From positions 1-6,775 of the forward strand of contig NZ_JABBDR010000310.1 in NCBI RefSeq assembly GCF_018854495.1: 6,775 nt of DNA, written 5' to 3'. A model generated the notes under the pieces. That model had not been told where the DNA came from. It saw only the letters and a list, made by a program, of their open reading frames with translations, and ran no database searches. The DNA comes from Acidithiobacillus ferruginosus. GTDB lineage: Bacteria; Pseudomonadota; Gammaproteobacteria; Acidithiobacillales; Acidithiobacillaceae. The stretch's first letter is position 1; each line of letters starts with the position of its first letter. Positions 1 to 6,221 of this stretch are shown here, in pieces. Made by a program: the position numbers and the translations under genes.

Positions 1-30
1 GTGCGCGGGACTGCGGATTCAGGCGGGAGG

Positions 31-423
31 CTAAATGAGAAAACGAACTGCGGAGAGTGGGGGAAGACCAGTGTGGGCCGCAACGCGGAGAAGGTGTGGA
101 ACGGACTTAGGAGAAGAGAGGGTAATCCAGGATGCAACGGAAACGGCGAGAGCCGACATGGCGGGGGTGATGTTGTTGGCACTCTCCGCTACCGGCGCCA
201 TCATATCGTGGTGGCAGCAAGCAGTCAGGCAGGCTCCTTGCTGCTGAGCCGGAGCACCAAGGGCCTGTTCGCAACGTGGCATTTGTGTGCCGTGTGCGGC
301 TACCCCTGTCATCGACAGGGCGCACAGGGCCGGGGCCGCGTCTACAGGTGCCAATATCCAAGGCAGCAGTAGAAGCAAGACCATAAAGGCTATCCGGCGA
401 ACGAACGGGCGAAAAACGCGCAC
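31..423 (-). CDS. Small secreted Cys/His-containing protein, possibly metal-binding
   Basis: A 130-residue protein I cannot assign firmly to a family. It has a clear export signal: Arg-rich start (R2, R5, R9, R10), hydrophobic core at about residues 11-25 (a run of five Leu) and a likely signal peptidase I site after V-D-A (A29). The mature part has Cys at 34, 51, 65, 69 and 70, and a C-x3-C-C-H-H-D-M-M cluster at 65-75 that looks like a soft-metal site. Near 88-103 there is a second, weakly hydrophobic stretch. The GTG start at 423 is preferred over the ATG at codon 14 because it keeps the basic signal n-region, follows a GGGG ribosome site and lies about 25-30 bases below a good promoter. 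Divergence from copA suggests a role in envelope copper handling. It recalls CopL-like or DUF2946-like small metal-associated proteins, but that is inference; function unknown. Confidence 0.6.
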   Translation of the reverse strand: MRVFRPFVRRIAFMVLLLLLPWILAPVDAAPALCALSMTGVAAHGTQMPRCEQALGAPAQQQGACLTACCHHDMMAPVAESANNITPAMSALAVSVASWITLSSPKSVPHLLRVAAHTGLPPLSAVRFLI

Positions 424-454
424 AGTACCCCAATCTCAAGACGTTAGTCCGGCT

Positions 455-483
455 ATCACAACTCAACGGCCATCAAATGTCAA
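455..483 (-). promoter_or_regulatory. Sigma70-like promoter for the divergent secreted protein
   Basis: Read on the minus strand, a perfect -35 box TTGACA (483-478) is followed after exactly 17 bases by TGTGAT (460-455), which matches four of six bases of the -10 consensus. Transcription would start near 448, leaving a leader of about 25 bases before the GTG start at 423. No inverted repeat of MerR type lies in the spacer, so this promoter looks independent of the copA operator. Confidence 0.5.
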
Positions 484-717
484 TGCTCTCCCGACTGGGT
501 GCCGCGCTTTCTGGACGGCAAGATTCCCCATCCTGGCGCGTGCTCCACGAAATGGCCAGCCGCACCAGAAAGAGCGCAAGACCGGTGAGTCAATGGTGCA
601 TAACTCGCTTGAGAGTGCGGTCCCTGGTGACGTCATCGACATTGATGAAGCCGTTGGGCGATAGGCATCAGCCGGACGGAGATTCCGTTTGCGAGATATA
701 AACGTAATCAAACACTC

Positions 718-749
718 TTGACATTGTAGTGAGCTTCAAGGTTTATGAT
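718..749 (+). promoter_or_regulatory. MerR-family (CueR-type) operator/promoter of the copper operon
   Basis: A perfect -35 box TTGACA (718-723) and a -10 box TATGAT (744-749) are separated by 20 bases, longer than the usual 17. Such overlong spacers (19-20 bases) mark promoters activated by MerR-family metal regulators such as CueR, ZntR and PbrR, which untwist the DNA. The spacer carries the expected dyad: ACATTGTAG (721-729), a 4-base centre, then CTTCAAGGT (734-742), with seven of nine positions complementary. The AAGGT right half resembles CueR-type copper operators. Start of transcription is expected near 756, giving a leader of about 86 bases to copA. The regulator itself is not in the window. 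The choice of metal (copper) comes from the downstream genes. Confidence 0.75.
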
Positions 750-797
750 GGACGGATAGTGGTTTGCATATAGTTTCTCGGATTCCTTCCTTAAGAC

Positions 798-828
798 GTG
801 ATCCACTGTACACAGCGGGTATCACCCG
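798..828 (+). promoter_or_regulatory. Small inverted repeats in the copA leader
   Basis: Two mutually exclusive pairings can be drawn in the untranslated leader. One is GTGAT (798-802) with ATCAC (821-825), enclosing CTGT/ACAG (806-809 with 812-815). The other is CGGGT (816-820) with ACCCG (824-828), whose last base is also the first base of the copA ribosome site. All stems are short (4-5 pairs), so a regulatory role is speculative. Confidence 0.25.
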
Positions 829-833
829 AGGAG
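828..833 (+). promoter_or_regulatory. Ribosome binding site of copA
   Basis: GAGGAG lies eight bases before the ATG at 842. It fixes the start there rather than at the in-frame TTG at 764, which has no ribosome site and lies only about 8 bases after the predicted transcription start. Confidence 0.8.
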
Positions 834-841
834 ATGTATTC

Positions 842-3352
842 ATGGATGACAAAACCCGTGGACACCTTGAGATTGGCATAGACGGGATGACCTGTGCCTC
901 TTGTAGCGCGCGGGTGGAACGGGCGCTGGGCAAACTGCCCGGCGTCACCTCGGCCAGCGTGAACTTGGCGACCGAGCGCGCCGAGGTGTTTTTCGACCCA
1001 CAACAGCTCGATGCCGCCCGCATCGCCGAGGCGATCCGCGAGACCGGCTACACACCGGTGACCGATGAGATTGATCTTGTGGTGGAGGGCATGACCTGCG
1101 CTTCCTGTGTGGGCCGCGTAGAGCGTGCACTCAGACAGCAATCCGGAGTGCTGGAGGCTGTGGTTAACCTGGCTACTGAGCGTGCGCGTGTGCGCTACAT
1201 CCCGGCGATGATCAGTACGGACGAATTGGCCAGCGCCGTAAGCGCGGCGGGTTACGCCGCGCATCCTGTTCAGGAAGATGGGGAGCAGGATGTCAACGAG
1301 GCAGACCAGCGCCGTGCGAGTTTGCGCGCCATGGGCCGTGATGTCATCGTAGCTGCGGTGCTGGCCATGGCGATTCTGGTGCTGTCCATGGGCGCCTCAT
1401 TCGTCCCAGCCTTTGATCACGCGCTGATGGTCGCGAGTCCCTTTGCGCATTTCTGGGAGTGGGTGCAGTTTGTGCTTGCCAGTATCGTTTTGTTCGGGCC
1501 CGGTCGGCGGTTTTTCAGGCCAGGCCTGATCGCCTACCGCCACCTGTCGCCAGACATGAACTCCCTGGTGGCTACCGGCACGGGCGCGGCCTGGGCTTAC
1601 AGCGTGTTGGTGTTGGTGGCGCCCGCATGGTTTCCACTCAATGCACGACATGTGTATTTCGATTCAGCCGCAGTCGTTATCGCAGCCGTACTCGCTGGCA
1701 AGTACCTGGAGGGGTTGGCCAAGGGCCGCACCTCATCGGCCATTCGCAAGTTGGCCGGTTTGCAGGCAAAGACTGCGCATAGGCTCGATGCGAACGGTAT
1801 CGAGCAAGAGGTGCCGGTATCGCGACTGCGCACTGGCGAGCGCATCGTGGTGCGCCCCGGTGAACGCATTCCAGTGGACGGACGCGTAGTCGAGGGGCGC
1901 GCGCATGTAGACGAGGCTATGCTGACCGGCGAACCCCTGCCTTCGGCCAAGACCATGGATGACACCGTAGTGGGTGGCACCATCTGCCAGGATGGGCGAT
2001 TGGTCGTAGAGGCCACTTCCGTCGGGCGCGACACCGTACTGGCACATATCATCCACCTGGTAGAGAGCGCACAAACCGGCAAACTTCCGATTCAGGGGCT
2101 GACCGATCGTGCGGTACGGGTGTTCACCCCAGTCGTGCTGGTCATCGCGTTGACAACCTTCGGCGTCTGGATAGCCTTGACGGGCAATGTCAGCATCGCG
2201 CTGGTCGCGGCAGTCGCCGTGCTGGTGGTGGCGTGCCCCTGTGCCATGGGATTGGCAACGCCAGCGGCGATCATGGTGGGCACCGGGCGTGCGGCGGAAC
2301 TCGGCGTGCTGTTTCGCAAAGGCGAGGCACTGGAGACGCTATCACATGTTGACACCCTGCTATTCGACAAGACCGGCACGTTGACCGAAGGCCGTCCTGC
2401 CCTCGTTGATCAGGGTGGCCCCGATCCCGCTACAGCACTGCGTTTGGCTGCAGCGTTGGAATCGGCTTCCGAGCATCCGCTCGGGCGGGCTATTGTCACT
2501 GCGGCCGGCGAGCGCGGCATACACTTGCCTACAGTCAAAAATTTCCGCTCTATTGCCGGCTATGGGATCGAAGGTGAAGTGGAAGGCCGTATGGTGCGTG
2601 TTGGCGCCCGACGTTTTATGGAACGTGAAAATGTACTGCTGGGGGATAACACCGAGGCTGCGGCACAAATAGAGAATGACGGGCGCACGGTGGTGTTCGT
2701 CGCGGTCGACGCAACGCTCCTCGGGTGGCTCGCCATTGCCGATCGCATCAAACCGGAGGCGTATGCGGTTGTACAGGCATTACGCGCGCGTGGGCTACAG
2801 GTGGCCATGGTCACTGGTGATGCGCGGGCTACCGCTCAGTCTGTTGCCAGGCAATTACATATCGAGCAGGTGCATGCTGAGGTGCTGCCCCAGGATAAAG
2901 CGAAAGTCGTCACCCAGTTGCAGGAACAGGGCCGACGGGTCGCCTTCGTCGGCGATGGTATCAATGACGCTCCAGCGCTTGCACAGGCTAATGTCGGCAT
3001 TGCACTCGCCTCTGGCACGGACATCGCCATCGAAGCAGCAGATGTGACCCTCACGCGCGGGCAGCTCGGCGAGGTGGTCACGGCACTGACTGCGGCACGG
3101 CGCACACTGAGCAATATCCGCGGCAATCTGTTCTGGGCCTTTTTCTACAACATTCTGCTGATCCCGGTTGCGGCTGGCGTGGCCGTGCCTATCGGCATCC
3201 ATCTGAATCCGATGGTGGCTGGCGTAGCCATGGGGCTGTCCTCCGTCTTCGTGCTTAGCAACAGCCTGCGCCTTAAACGGCTCAAGGCTTATGTACCAAC
3301 GGTAACCCCGGGCGCGGTACAGAATGCCGCACTCGAACCTGCTCATTCCTGA
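842..3352 (+). CDS. copA: Cu(I)-exporting P1B-1-type ATPase CopA
   Basis: An 836-residue copper pump of the inner membrane that moves cytoplasmic Cu(I) outward at the cost of ATP. Two N-terminal HMA metal-binding domains carry GMTCASC motifs (Cys 18/21 and 86/89). Membrane segments begin near residue 167. The actuator domain has TGE at 362-364, the transport-site motif CPC is at 465-467 in the sixth helix, and the phosphorylated Asp is D509 in DKTGT. The ATP-binding domain has SEHP at 543-546, and the hinge motifs are TGD 658-660 and GDGIND 704-709. The last two helices carry YN (769-770) and M797-x-x-S-S (800-801). CPC, YN and MxxSS together define the Cu(I) subgroup rather than Zn/Cd/Pb pumps. 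The length is normal for a two-HMA CopA and no motif is missing. First gene of a probable operon under the MerR-type promoter; the next gene starts 27 bases after its stop. Confidence 0.97.
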   Translation: MDDKTRGHLEIGIDGMTCASCSARVERALGKLPGVTSASVNLATERAEVFFDPQQLDAARIAEAIRETGYTPVTDEIDLVVEGMTCASCVGRVERALRQQSGVLEAVVNLATERARVRYIPAMISTDELASAVSAAGYAAHPVQEDGEQDVNEADQRRASLRAMGRDVIVAAVLAMAILVLSMGASFVPAFDHALMVASPFAHFWEWVQFVLASIVLFGPGRRFFRPGLIAYRHLSPDMNSLVATGTGAAWAYSVLVLVAPAWFPLNARHVYFDSAAVVIAAVLAGKYLEGLAKGRTSSAIRKLAGLQAKTAHRLDANGIEQEVPVSRLRTGERIVVRPGERIPVDGRVVEGRAHVDEAMLTGEPLPSAKTMDDTVVGGTICQDGRLVVEATSVGRDTVLAHIIHLVESAQTGKLPIQGLTDRAVRVFTPVVLVIALTTFGVWIALTGNVSIALVAAVAVLVVACPCAMGLATPAAIMVGTGRAAELGVLFRKGEALETLSHVDTLLFDKTGTLTEGRPALVDQGGPDPATALRLAAALESASEHPLGRAIVTAAGERGIHLPTVKNFRSIAGYGIEGEVEGRMVRVGARRFMERENVLLGDNTEAAAQIENDGRTVVFVAVDATLLGWLAIADRIKPEAYAVVQALRARGLQVAMVTGDARATAQSVARQLHIEQVHAEVLPQDKAKVVTQLQEQGRRVAFVGDGINDAPALAQANVGIALASGTDIAIEAADVTLTRGQLGEVVTALTAARRTLSNIRGNLFWAFFYNILLIPVAAGVAVPIGIHLNPMVAGVAMGLSSVFVLSNSLRLKRLKAYVPTVTPGAVQNAALEPAHS

Positions 3353-3379
3353 GCGATCATTCAAACGAGGAGAATCAAT

Positions 3380-3775
3380 ATGAGTCAGTTCGTTTTCAGC
3401 GTACCCGCCAAGGGCGATTTTGATAGCACCGTGGCGCAGGTCACCGAGGCCCTCAAGGTGGAAGGCTTCGGCGTGCTCACCACGATCGACGTGGCCGCCA
3501 CGCTCAAGGCCAAACTGGGCATTGAGGGGCAGCCCTATATCATTCTTGGCGCTTGCAACCCGCACTACGCCCATCAGGCGTTGATGGCCGAGCCCGACAT
3601 CGGCGCCCTGCTGCCCTGCAACGTGGTGGTGCGTGAAGACGACAATGGCAAGGTGAGCGTGGTGTTCATGGATCCTGCCGCCGTACTCGGCATGGTGGAC
3701 AGGCCGCAAATTACCACGCTCGGCATCGAGGTGCGCGACAAACTCCAGCGTGTGGCTGATGCCGTGCGTGGTTGA
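3380..3775 (+). CDS. DUF302 family protein
   Basis: A 131-residue, probably soluble cytoplasmic protein; no signal peptide or membrane segment. The alternating beta/alpha pattern and the region 57-85 (G-A-C-N-P-H, then E-P-D-I-G, then L-L-P-C-N-V-V-V-R-E) are characteristic of DUF302, a single-domain family of about this length. C59 and C80, with H62 and H65 close to the first, are candidates for metal or thiol chemistry, but the biochemical role of the family is not established. The start is supported by GAGGAG (3367-3372) seven bases before the ATG. It lies 27 bases after copA and 58 before copZ, so it is almost certainly co-transcribed with copper genes. That placement suggests, without proving, a role in copper handling or in dealing with oxidative damage. 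Confidence 0.9.
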   Translation: MSQFVFSVPAKGDFDSTVAQVTEALKVEGFGVLTTIDVAATLKAKLGIEGQPYIILGACNPHYAHQALMAEPDIGALLPCNVVVREDDNGKVSVVFMDPAAVLGMVDRPQITTLGIEVRDKLQRVADAVRG

Positions 3776-3821
3776 ATAACGCTTATGTGCTTTGAATAAT
3801 TCCTTTCACTTCATTCCCAAC

Positions 3822-3826
3822 AGGAG
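3822..3826 (+). promoter_or_regulatory. Ribosome binding site of copZ
   Basis: AGGAG seven bases before the ATG at 3834. It selects this start over the in-frame upstream codon at 3792, which would add 14 residues before the HMA fold and has no comparable site. Confidence 0.75.
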
Positions 3827-3833
3827 AAAACCC

Positions 3834-4040
3834 ATGAGCAATATCAATCTGAAGATCACCGGCATGACCTGCGAGCATTGCGTACGGGCCGTGACGAAGG
3901 CGCTGGAAGGCGTGCCCGGCGTTGAAAAAGCGGACGTTACTCTCATACCAGGAGAAGCTGTAGTGCATGGTCAGGCGAGCACCGCCGCACTGATCGCTGC
4001 GGTCAAGGAAGAAGGCTATGAGGCGGATGTGCGGGGCTGA
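3834..4040 (+). CDS. copZ: Copper chaperone, CopZ-like single HMA-domain protein
   Basis: A 68-residue protein consisting of one heavy-metal-associated domain, the usual length for CopZ/Atx1-type chaperones. It has no signal peptide, so it acts in the cytoplasm. The metal site GMTCEHC has C13 and C16 with H15 between them. The -x-H-C form is common in CopZ chaperones, whereas periplasmic MerP mercury proteins have a signal peptide and usually TCAAC. Expected role: bind Cu(I) and hand it to the N-terminal HMA domains of CopA encoded upstream. Gene order and spacing support one transcript with copA and the DUF302 gene. The 3' end, including the stop codon, lies inside a perfect hairpin that reaches toward the next gene. 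Confidence 0.9.
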   Translation: MSNINLKITGMTCEHCVRAVTKALEGVPGVEKADVTLIPGEAVVHGQASTAALIAAVKEEGYEADVRG

Positions 4041-4053
4041 AGTCCCGCACATC
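4026..4053 (+). other. Perfect 10-bp hairpin over the copZ stop codon
   Basis: GATGTGCGGG (4026-4035) is exactly complementary to CCCGCACATC (4044-4053), with an 8-base loop that contains the copZ TGA (4038-4040). It ends 7 bases before the ATG of the glutaredoxin gene, in the space where a Shine-Dalgarno site would normally lie. There is no T-run after it, so it does not look like an intrinsic terminator. A role in translational coupling, mRNA processing or stability between copZ and the next gene is an inference. Confidence 0.6.
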
Positions 4054-4060
4054 GACCGTC

Positions 4061-4306
4061 ATGTCTGATCCGGTACTGCTCTACACCAGTCACGGCTGCC
4101 CCGACTGCGCCGCCGTGCGCCGTTACCTCAAGGAACACGATGTCGCATACGAGGAACGTGACGTGACTGCTCCCGGCGTGGCTGAGGAGGCCAAATCACG
4201 CTACGGAGTGCGGGTCGCGCCAATCACGGTGATCGCTGGCGAGGCGTTATGGGGAACATTTGCCCATCAGAAGCCACGGCTTGATGAATTGCTGGCCGGG
4301 ACCTAA
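4061..4306 (+). CDS. Small glutaredoxin-like thiol-disulfide protein
   Basis: An 81-residue protein with a thioredoxin fold of the glutaredoxin/NrdH size class. After the first beta strand (V-L-L-Y-T) comes the active site C13-P14-D15-C16. The cis-proline expected opposite it is probably P54 in V-A-P-I, and E61 to F67 fits the C-terminal part of the fold. No signal peptide, so cytoplasmic. It could reduce the CxxC sites of CopZ/CopA or take part in glutathione-linked copper transfer; that role is inferred from position only. The ATG at 4061 lies 20 bases after copZ but has no recognisable ribosome site, and a strong hairpin occupies the upstream space, so translation may depend on ribosomes finishing copZ. 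Intact, no frameshift. Confidence 0.85.
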   Translation: MSDPVLLYTSHGCPDCAAVRRYLKEHDVAYEERDVTAPGVAEEAKSRYGVRVAPITVIAGEALWGTFAHQKPRLDELLAGT

Positions 4307-4521
4307 AACTTTACTGAACATGGGGATAAAAGCACATGAATGGCTACAAACGGCCATAGGATGGACCGTAGAGCAAGCTGGATGCTTCTCCTCGTTTAAT
4401 ATTGCGCCTTCTGACTCGGGCAAGGTGGTTGGAGATGCTCCAGATCCAGATGTAAGTGCTATCTGTCGGCAACGCGATCACTTGGGCGTGGCTCAAGGGG
4501 ATGGGCGCAGGAGGAGGGGGG
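4307..4521 (+). other. Intergenic spacer between the two halves of the cluster
   Basis: These 215 bases separate the copA-to-glutaredoxin block from the DUF4396 gene. I see no supported gene and no clear terminator. Inverted repeats occur at 4430-4442 (TGGAG/CTCCA) and 4481-4497 (7 pairs including one G-T, 3-base loop), the latter just before the ribosome site of the next gene. A weak promoter-like pair, TTGGAG (4429-4434) and TGTAAG (4451-4456) with 16 bases between, is possible but poor. Whether the downstream genes have their own promoter cannot be decided. Confidence 0.4.
4509..4514 (+). promoter_or_regulatory. Ribosome binding site of the DUF4396 gene
   Basis: AGGAGG, a full match to the anti-Shine-Dalgarno core, stands seven bases before the ATG at 4522. 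It argues against the longer reading from the GTG at 4456, whose extra 22 residues would be translated across this site and are rich in Gly near their end. Confidence 0.8.
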
Positions 4522-5379
4522 ATGTTTAATGGCGTGATGCTTTTGTGGTTTATCCTTACCGCGTTATCAGTACTGTTTGTTGCGGTTGATATTCGCGCCA
4601 CACCAGAGTCCAAGGTTCTCAAGTGGGGCTTTGTATTGCTCACCGCGTATACAGGGCCGCTCGGCGCGTTCCTGTACGTATTGGGTTGTCGAGAGCCACT
4701 ACCTGGGTTGCACGAGAGGTATGTCTCGACACGTTGGAGGCAGGTGCTGGGCTCCACTATGCATTGCGTCGCCGGGGATGGGGTTGGCATTCTGACCGGT
4801 GCTGTCATCGCCAGTTTGCTCCATTTTTCAAAAACCACGGATATCGCTTTAGAGTATATTTTAGGATTTGCCTTCGGATGGGCCATTTTTCAGGCATTGT
4901 TCATGCGAGATATGACTGGTGGCTCATATAAGCGCGCACTTATCAGCACTTTCTTTTCCGAGTTGCTGTCGATGAATTTTCTGATGGCCGGCATGGTCCC
5001 CGTAATGATGCTGGCAATGAAAAGTGCTCCGTCAAGTCAAAGCCCCTCCACACCGGGATTTTGGTTCATCATGTCTATGGCCCTTTTGGTCGGTTTTGTC
5101 GCAGCGTATCCGATGAATTGGTGGTTGGTTTCCCGGAACATGAAGCACGGCATGATGACGGTACGACCACAAAACGAGACTGGGATCGGCGACAAAGTTC
5201 AATCATTGCGTCACCCATCCGCTAGTCATGACCACACCGATCCTGGCCACGAAAACGGTGGATCGTCGATGGATCATGAGATGGTGAAGGTTTCAAAAGG
5301 TGCCATCACCGGGATGACCGTTCTTTCCTTTATAGTGTTCGGATTTGGATTGTCCATCACGTTAATGCTTGAGAGATAG
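4522..5379 (+). CDS. DUF4396 family multi-pass membrane protein with His-rich loop
   Basis: A 285-residue inner-membrane protein. Hydrophobic segments can be placed at roughly 1-24, 35-55, 84-100, 108-128, 144-166, 180-204 and 261-282. Region 80-94 (M-H-C-V-A-G-D-G-V-G) and region 198-212 (M-N-W-W-L-V, then M-K-H-G-M-M) match my recollection of DUF4396 signatures. Function is not established for the family. Between the sixth and seventh segments is a hydrophilic stretch with five His in 22 residues (231, 236, 238, 243, 252) plus Asp/Glu, a plausible metal-binding loop. Candidate membrane metal ligands include H81, C82, D86 and the Met-rich fifth segment. The gene follows the copper block after 215 bases and precedes a Met/His-rich periplasmic protein by 83. 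The role in metal transport or sensing is inferred only. Base composition is visibly more AT-rich than copA. Confidence 0.85.
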   Translation: MFNGVMLLWFILTALSVLFVAVDIRATPESKVLKWGFVLLTAYTGPLGAFLYVLGCREPLPGLHERYVSTRWRQVLGSTMHCVAGDGVGILTGAVIASLLHFSKTTDIALEYILGFAFGWAIFQALFMRDMTGGSYKRALISTFFSELLSMNFLMAGMVPVMMLAMKSAPSSQSPSTPGFWFIMSMALLVGFVAAYPMNWWLVSRNMKHGMMTVRPQNETGIGDKVQSLRHPSASHDHTDPGHENGGSSMDHEMVKVSKGAITGMTVLSFIVFGFGLSITLMLER

Positions 5380-5427
5380 TGTCAACCCATCCATGGGATA
5401 ACAGCCGAAGAGGCAAAAATAAGTTCG

Positions 5428-5439
5428 GTGACAAGTCAC
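5428..5439 (+). promoter_or_regulatory. 12-base palindrome upstream of the Spy/CpxP-like gene
   Basis: GTGAC-AA-GTCAC is a perfect dyad 11 bases before the ribosome site of the next gene. A second short dyad, CCCAT-CC-ATGGG, is at 5386-5397. Either could be a protein-binding site or a weak RNA hairpin in the 83-base gap; no convincing promoter boxes accompany them. Confidence 0.3.
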
Positions 5440-5450
5440 ATTGTTCAGTG

Positions 5451-5455
5451 AGGAG
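5451..5455 (+). promoter_or_regulatory. Ribosome binding site of the Spy/CpxP-like gene
   Basis: AGGAG seven bases before the ATG at 5463. It fixes the start so that the protein begins with a proper signal peptide instead of 28 extra charged residues. Confidence 0.8.
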
Positions 5456-5462
5456 ACGACAG

Positions 5463-5993
5463 ATGAAGAAAGCAATGGAGATCATGGTAACGACGATGGT
5501 GCTGGCTATGCTCAGCATAGGGGTTTCGCCAGCGGAAGCCGCGATGCCTGGCAACGCAAATGCCATGGCAAAAATGCATATGTATTTCGTACATCATAAT
5601 TTTGGCTTTGCGAGAAACTTTTATCAATTTCATCCTGGTCCACATTGGGACCTCATGAATGCCTCCGCGCTACATCTAACCGCAGGGCAAATAAAACAGG
5701 AAAAAATGCTGGTGATGGGCATGATGCAGAACACTGAACACGGGGTTATCGCGCTCAAGAAAGCCTACCGGAAGTACAGAGAAGAAGCGAAGCTGCCAGA
5801 TCCGTCTATCAGGGTGTTGACTCAAGATGTCCAGGCTGTTGGCCGTGCTCAAGCTTACCTTGGTTATGTGATGATCCCGTACCACATGAAAGGGTACCGG
5901 CTCCTTGATCCTGCCCAGCAGGCCATCTATCACCATCTCGCTCGTGAGAATTGGATCCACATGGCCAAAATGATGCACAGCATGGCTAAATAA
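5463..5993 (+). CDS. Periplasmic Spy/CpxP-like (LTxxQ) Met/His-rich protein
   Basis: A 176-residue exported protein. The signal peptide is K2-K3, a hydrophobic core at about 7-22, and cleavage after A-E-A (A26). The mature part is predicted to be mostly helical and carries an LTxxQ motif (L72-T-A-G-Q76) and a degenerate second copy (L148-D-P-A-Q152). This is the paired hallmark of the Spy/CpxP/ZraP family, periplasmic chaperones and stress sensors that often respond to metals. By my count the roughly 150-residue mature chain has 15 Met and 12 His and no Cys, including M35-x-x-M-H-M40, H44-H45, M82 to M88, H157-H158 and a C-terminal M/H cluster at 166-174, which would suit Cu(I)/Cu(II) or other metal binding. 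Likely role: bind metal or protect envelope proteins under metal stress. Last gene of the cluster, 83 bases after DUF4396. Family call rests on motif and layout, not a search. Confidence 0.75.
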   Translation: MKKAMEIMVTTMVLAMLSIGVSPAEAAMPGNANAMAKMHMYFVHHNFGFARNFYQFHPGPHWDLMNASALHLTAGQIKQEKMLVMGMMQNTEHGVIALKKAYRKYREEAKLPDPSIRVLTQDVQAVGRAQAYLGYVMIPYHMKGYRLLDPAQQAIYHHLARENWIHMAKMMHSMAK

Positions 5994-6050
5994 CGGTCAT
6001 CTTTGCAGGCCCTCAACCCAGCAATTCTCAATATGAAGTTTGTCGGCCTC

Positions 6051-6073
6051 CCCGATCTCTCGGGACAGATTTT
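6051..6073 (+). terminator. Weak candidate terminator of the cluster
   Basis: CCCGA (6051-6055) pairs with TCGGG (6060-6064) around a TCTC loop, and four T follow after five bases (6070-6073). It lies 58 bases after the last gene. The stem is short and the T-run is brief and displaced, so efficiency would be low; it is simply the best candidate after the Spy/CpxP-like gene. Confidence 0.25.
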
Positions 6074-6077
6074 GGGG
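6065..6077 (+). repeat. 13-base direct repeat, copy 1
   Basis: ACAGATTTTGGGG, identical to 6596-6608. It partly overlaps the outer edge of the left arm of the inverted duplication. Confidence 0.5.
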
Positions 6078-6143
6078 GTTAGGGCGCAGAGGAACGGAAA
6101 ACCCCGTTAAGGTGATTTTGCCTGCCAACATAGTGCAAATCAC
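6072..6143 (+). repeat. Inverted duplication, left arm
   Basis: The core at 6081-6106 matches the reverse complement of 6390-6415 at 21 of 26 positions without gaps, including the exact block GAACGGAAA. Further along in the same order, TAGTGCAAATCAC (6131-6143) matches the reverse complement of 6362-6374 at 11 of 13. The spacing between the two blocks differs by some nine bases from the other arm. Confidence 0.6.
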
Positions 6144-6195
6144 TTAGGCAGCGTGGTATGATGATCATTGAATAAGCTGGGCAATTACGGCAGTA

Positions 6196-6221
6196 ACCGT
6201 TGCACAAACGGTCGTTTGCGC
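6196..6221. repeat. Overlapping palindromes
   Basis: ACCGTT (6196-6201) is the reverse complement of AACGGT (6207-6212). Overlapping it, CAAACG (6205-6210) is the reverse complement of CGTTTG (6213-6218), with GC/GC flanks at 6202-6203 and 6220-6221. The two pairings exclude each other. They lie in the interior of the inverted duplication and could be a protein-binding site. Confidence 0.35.

Noticed and set aside
424..717. Possible remnant of a regulator gene between the divergent genes
   Set aside because: All frames were read; short open frames at 477-701 (+) and 463-711 (-) show no helix-turn-helix or MerR-like pattern.
764..841. Upstream TTG start adding 26 residues to CopA
   Set aside because: No ribosome site precedes it and it lies only about 8 bases after the predicted transcription start, whereas GAGGAG is ideally placed before the ATG at 842.
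2855..3709. 284-residue open frame on the minus strand
   Set aside because: It lies antisense to the end of copA and the DUF302 gene, both certain; it is a high-GC shadow frame without a recognisable domain.
4026..4053. copZ-distal hairpin as an intrinsic terminator
   Set aside because: No T-run follows and the next gene starts 7 bases later.
4456..4521. GTG start adding 22 residues to the DUF4396 protein
   Set aside because: The full AGGAGG site seven bases before the ATG at 4522 would lie inside the coding region; the extra residues are Gly-rich and read through the spacer.
4344..4886. 180-residue open frame on the minus strand
   Set aside because: Antisense to the start of the DUF4396 gene, with low-complexity Pro/Ser/Thr-rich composition and no family resemblance.
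6077..6150. Integron attC-like site (GTTAGGG and TTAGGC near a dyad)
   Set aside because: The core does not fit GTTRRRY and no matching RYYYAAC partner with attC arms was found.
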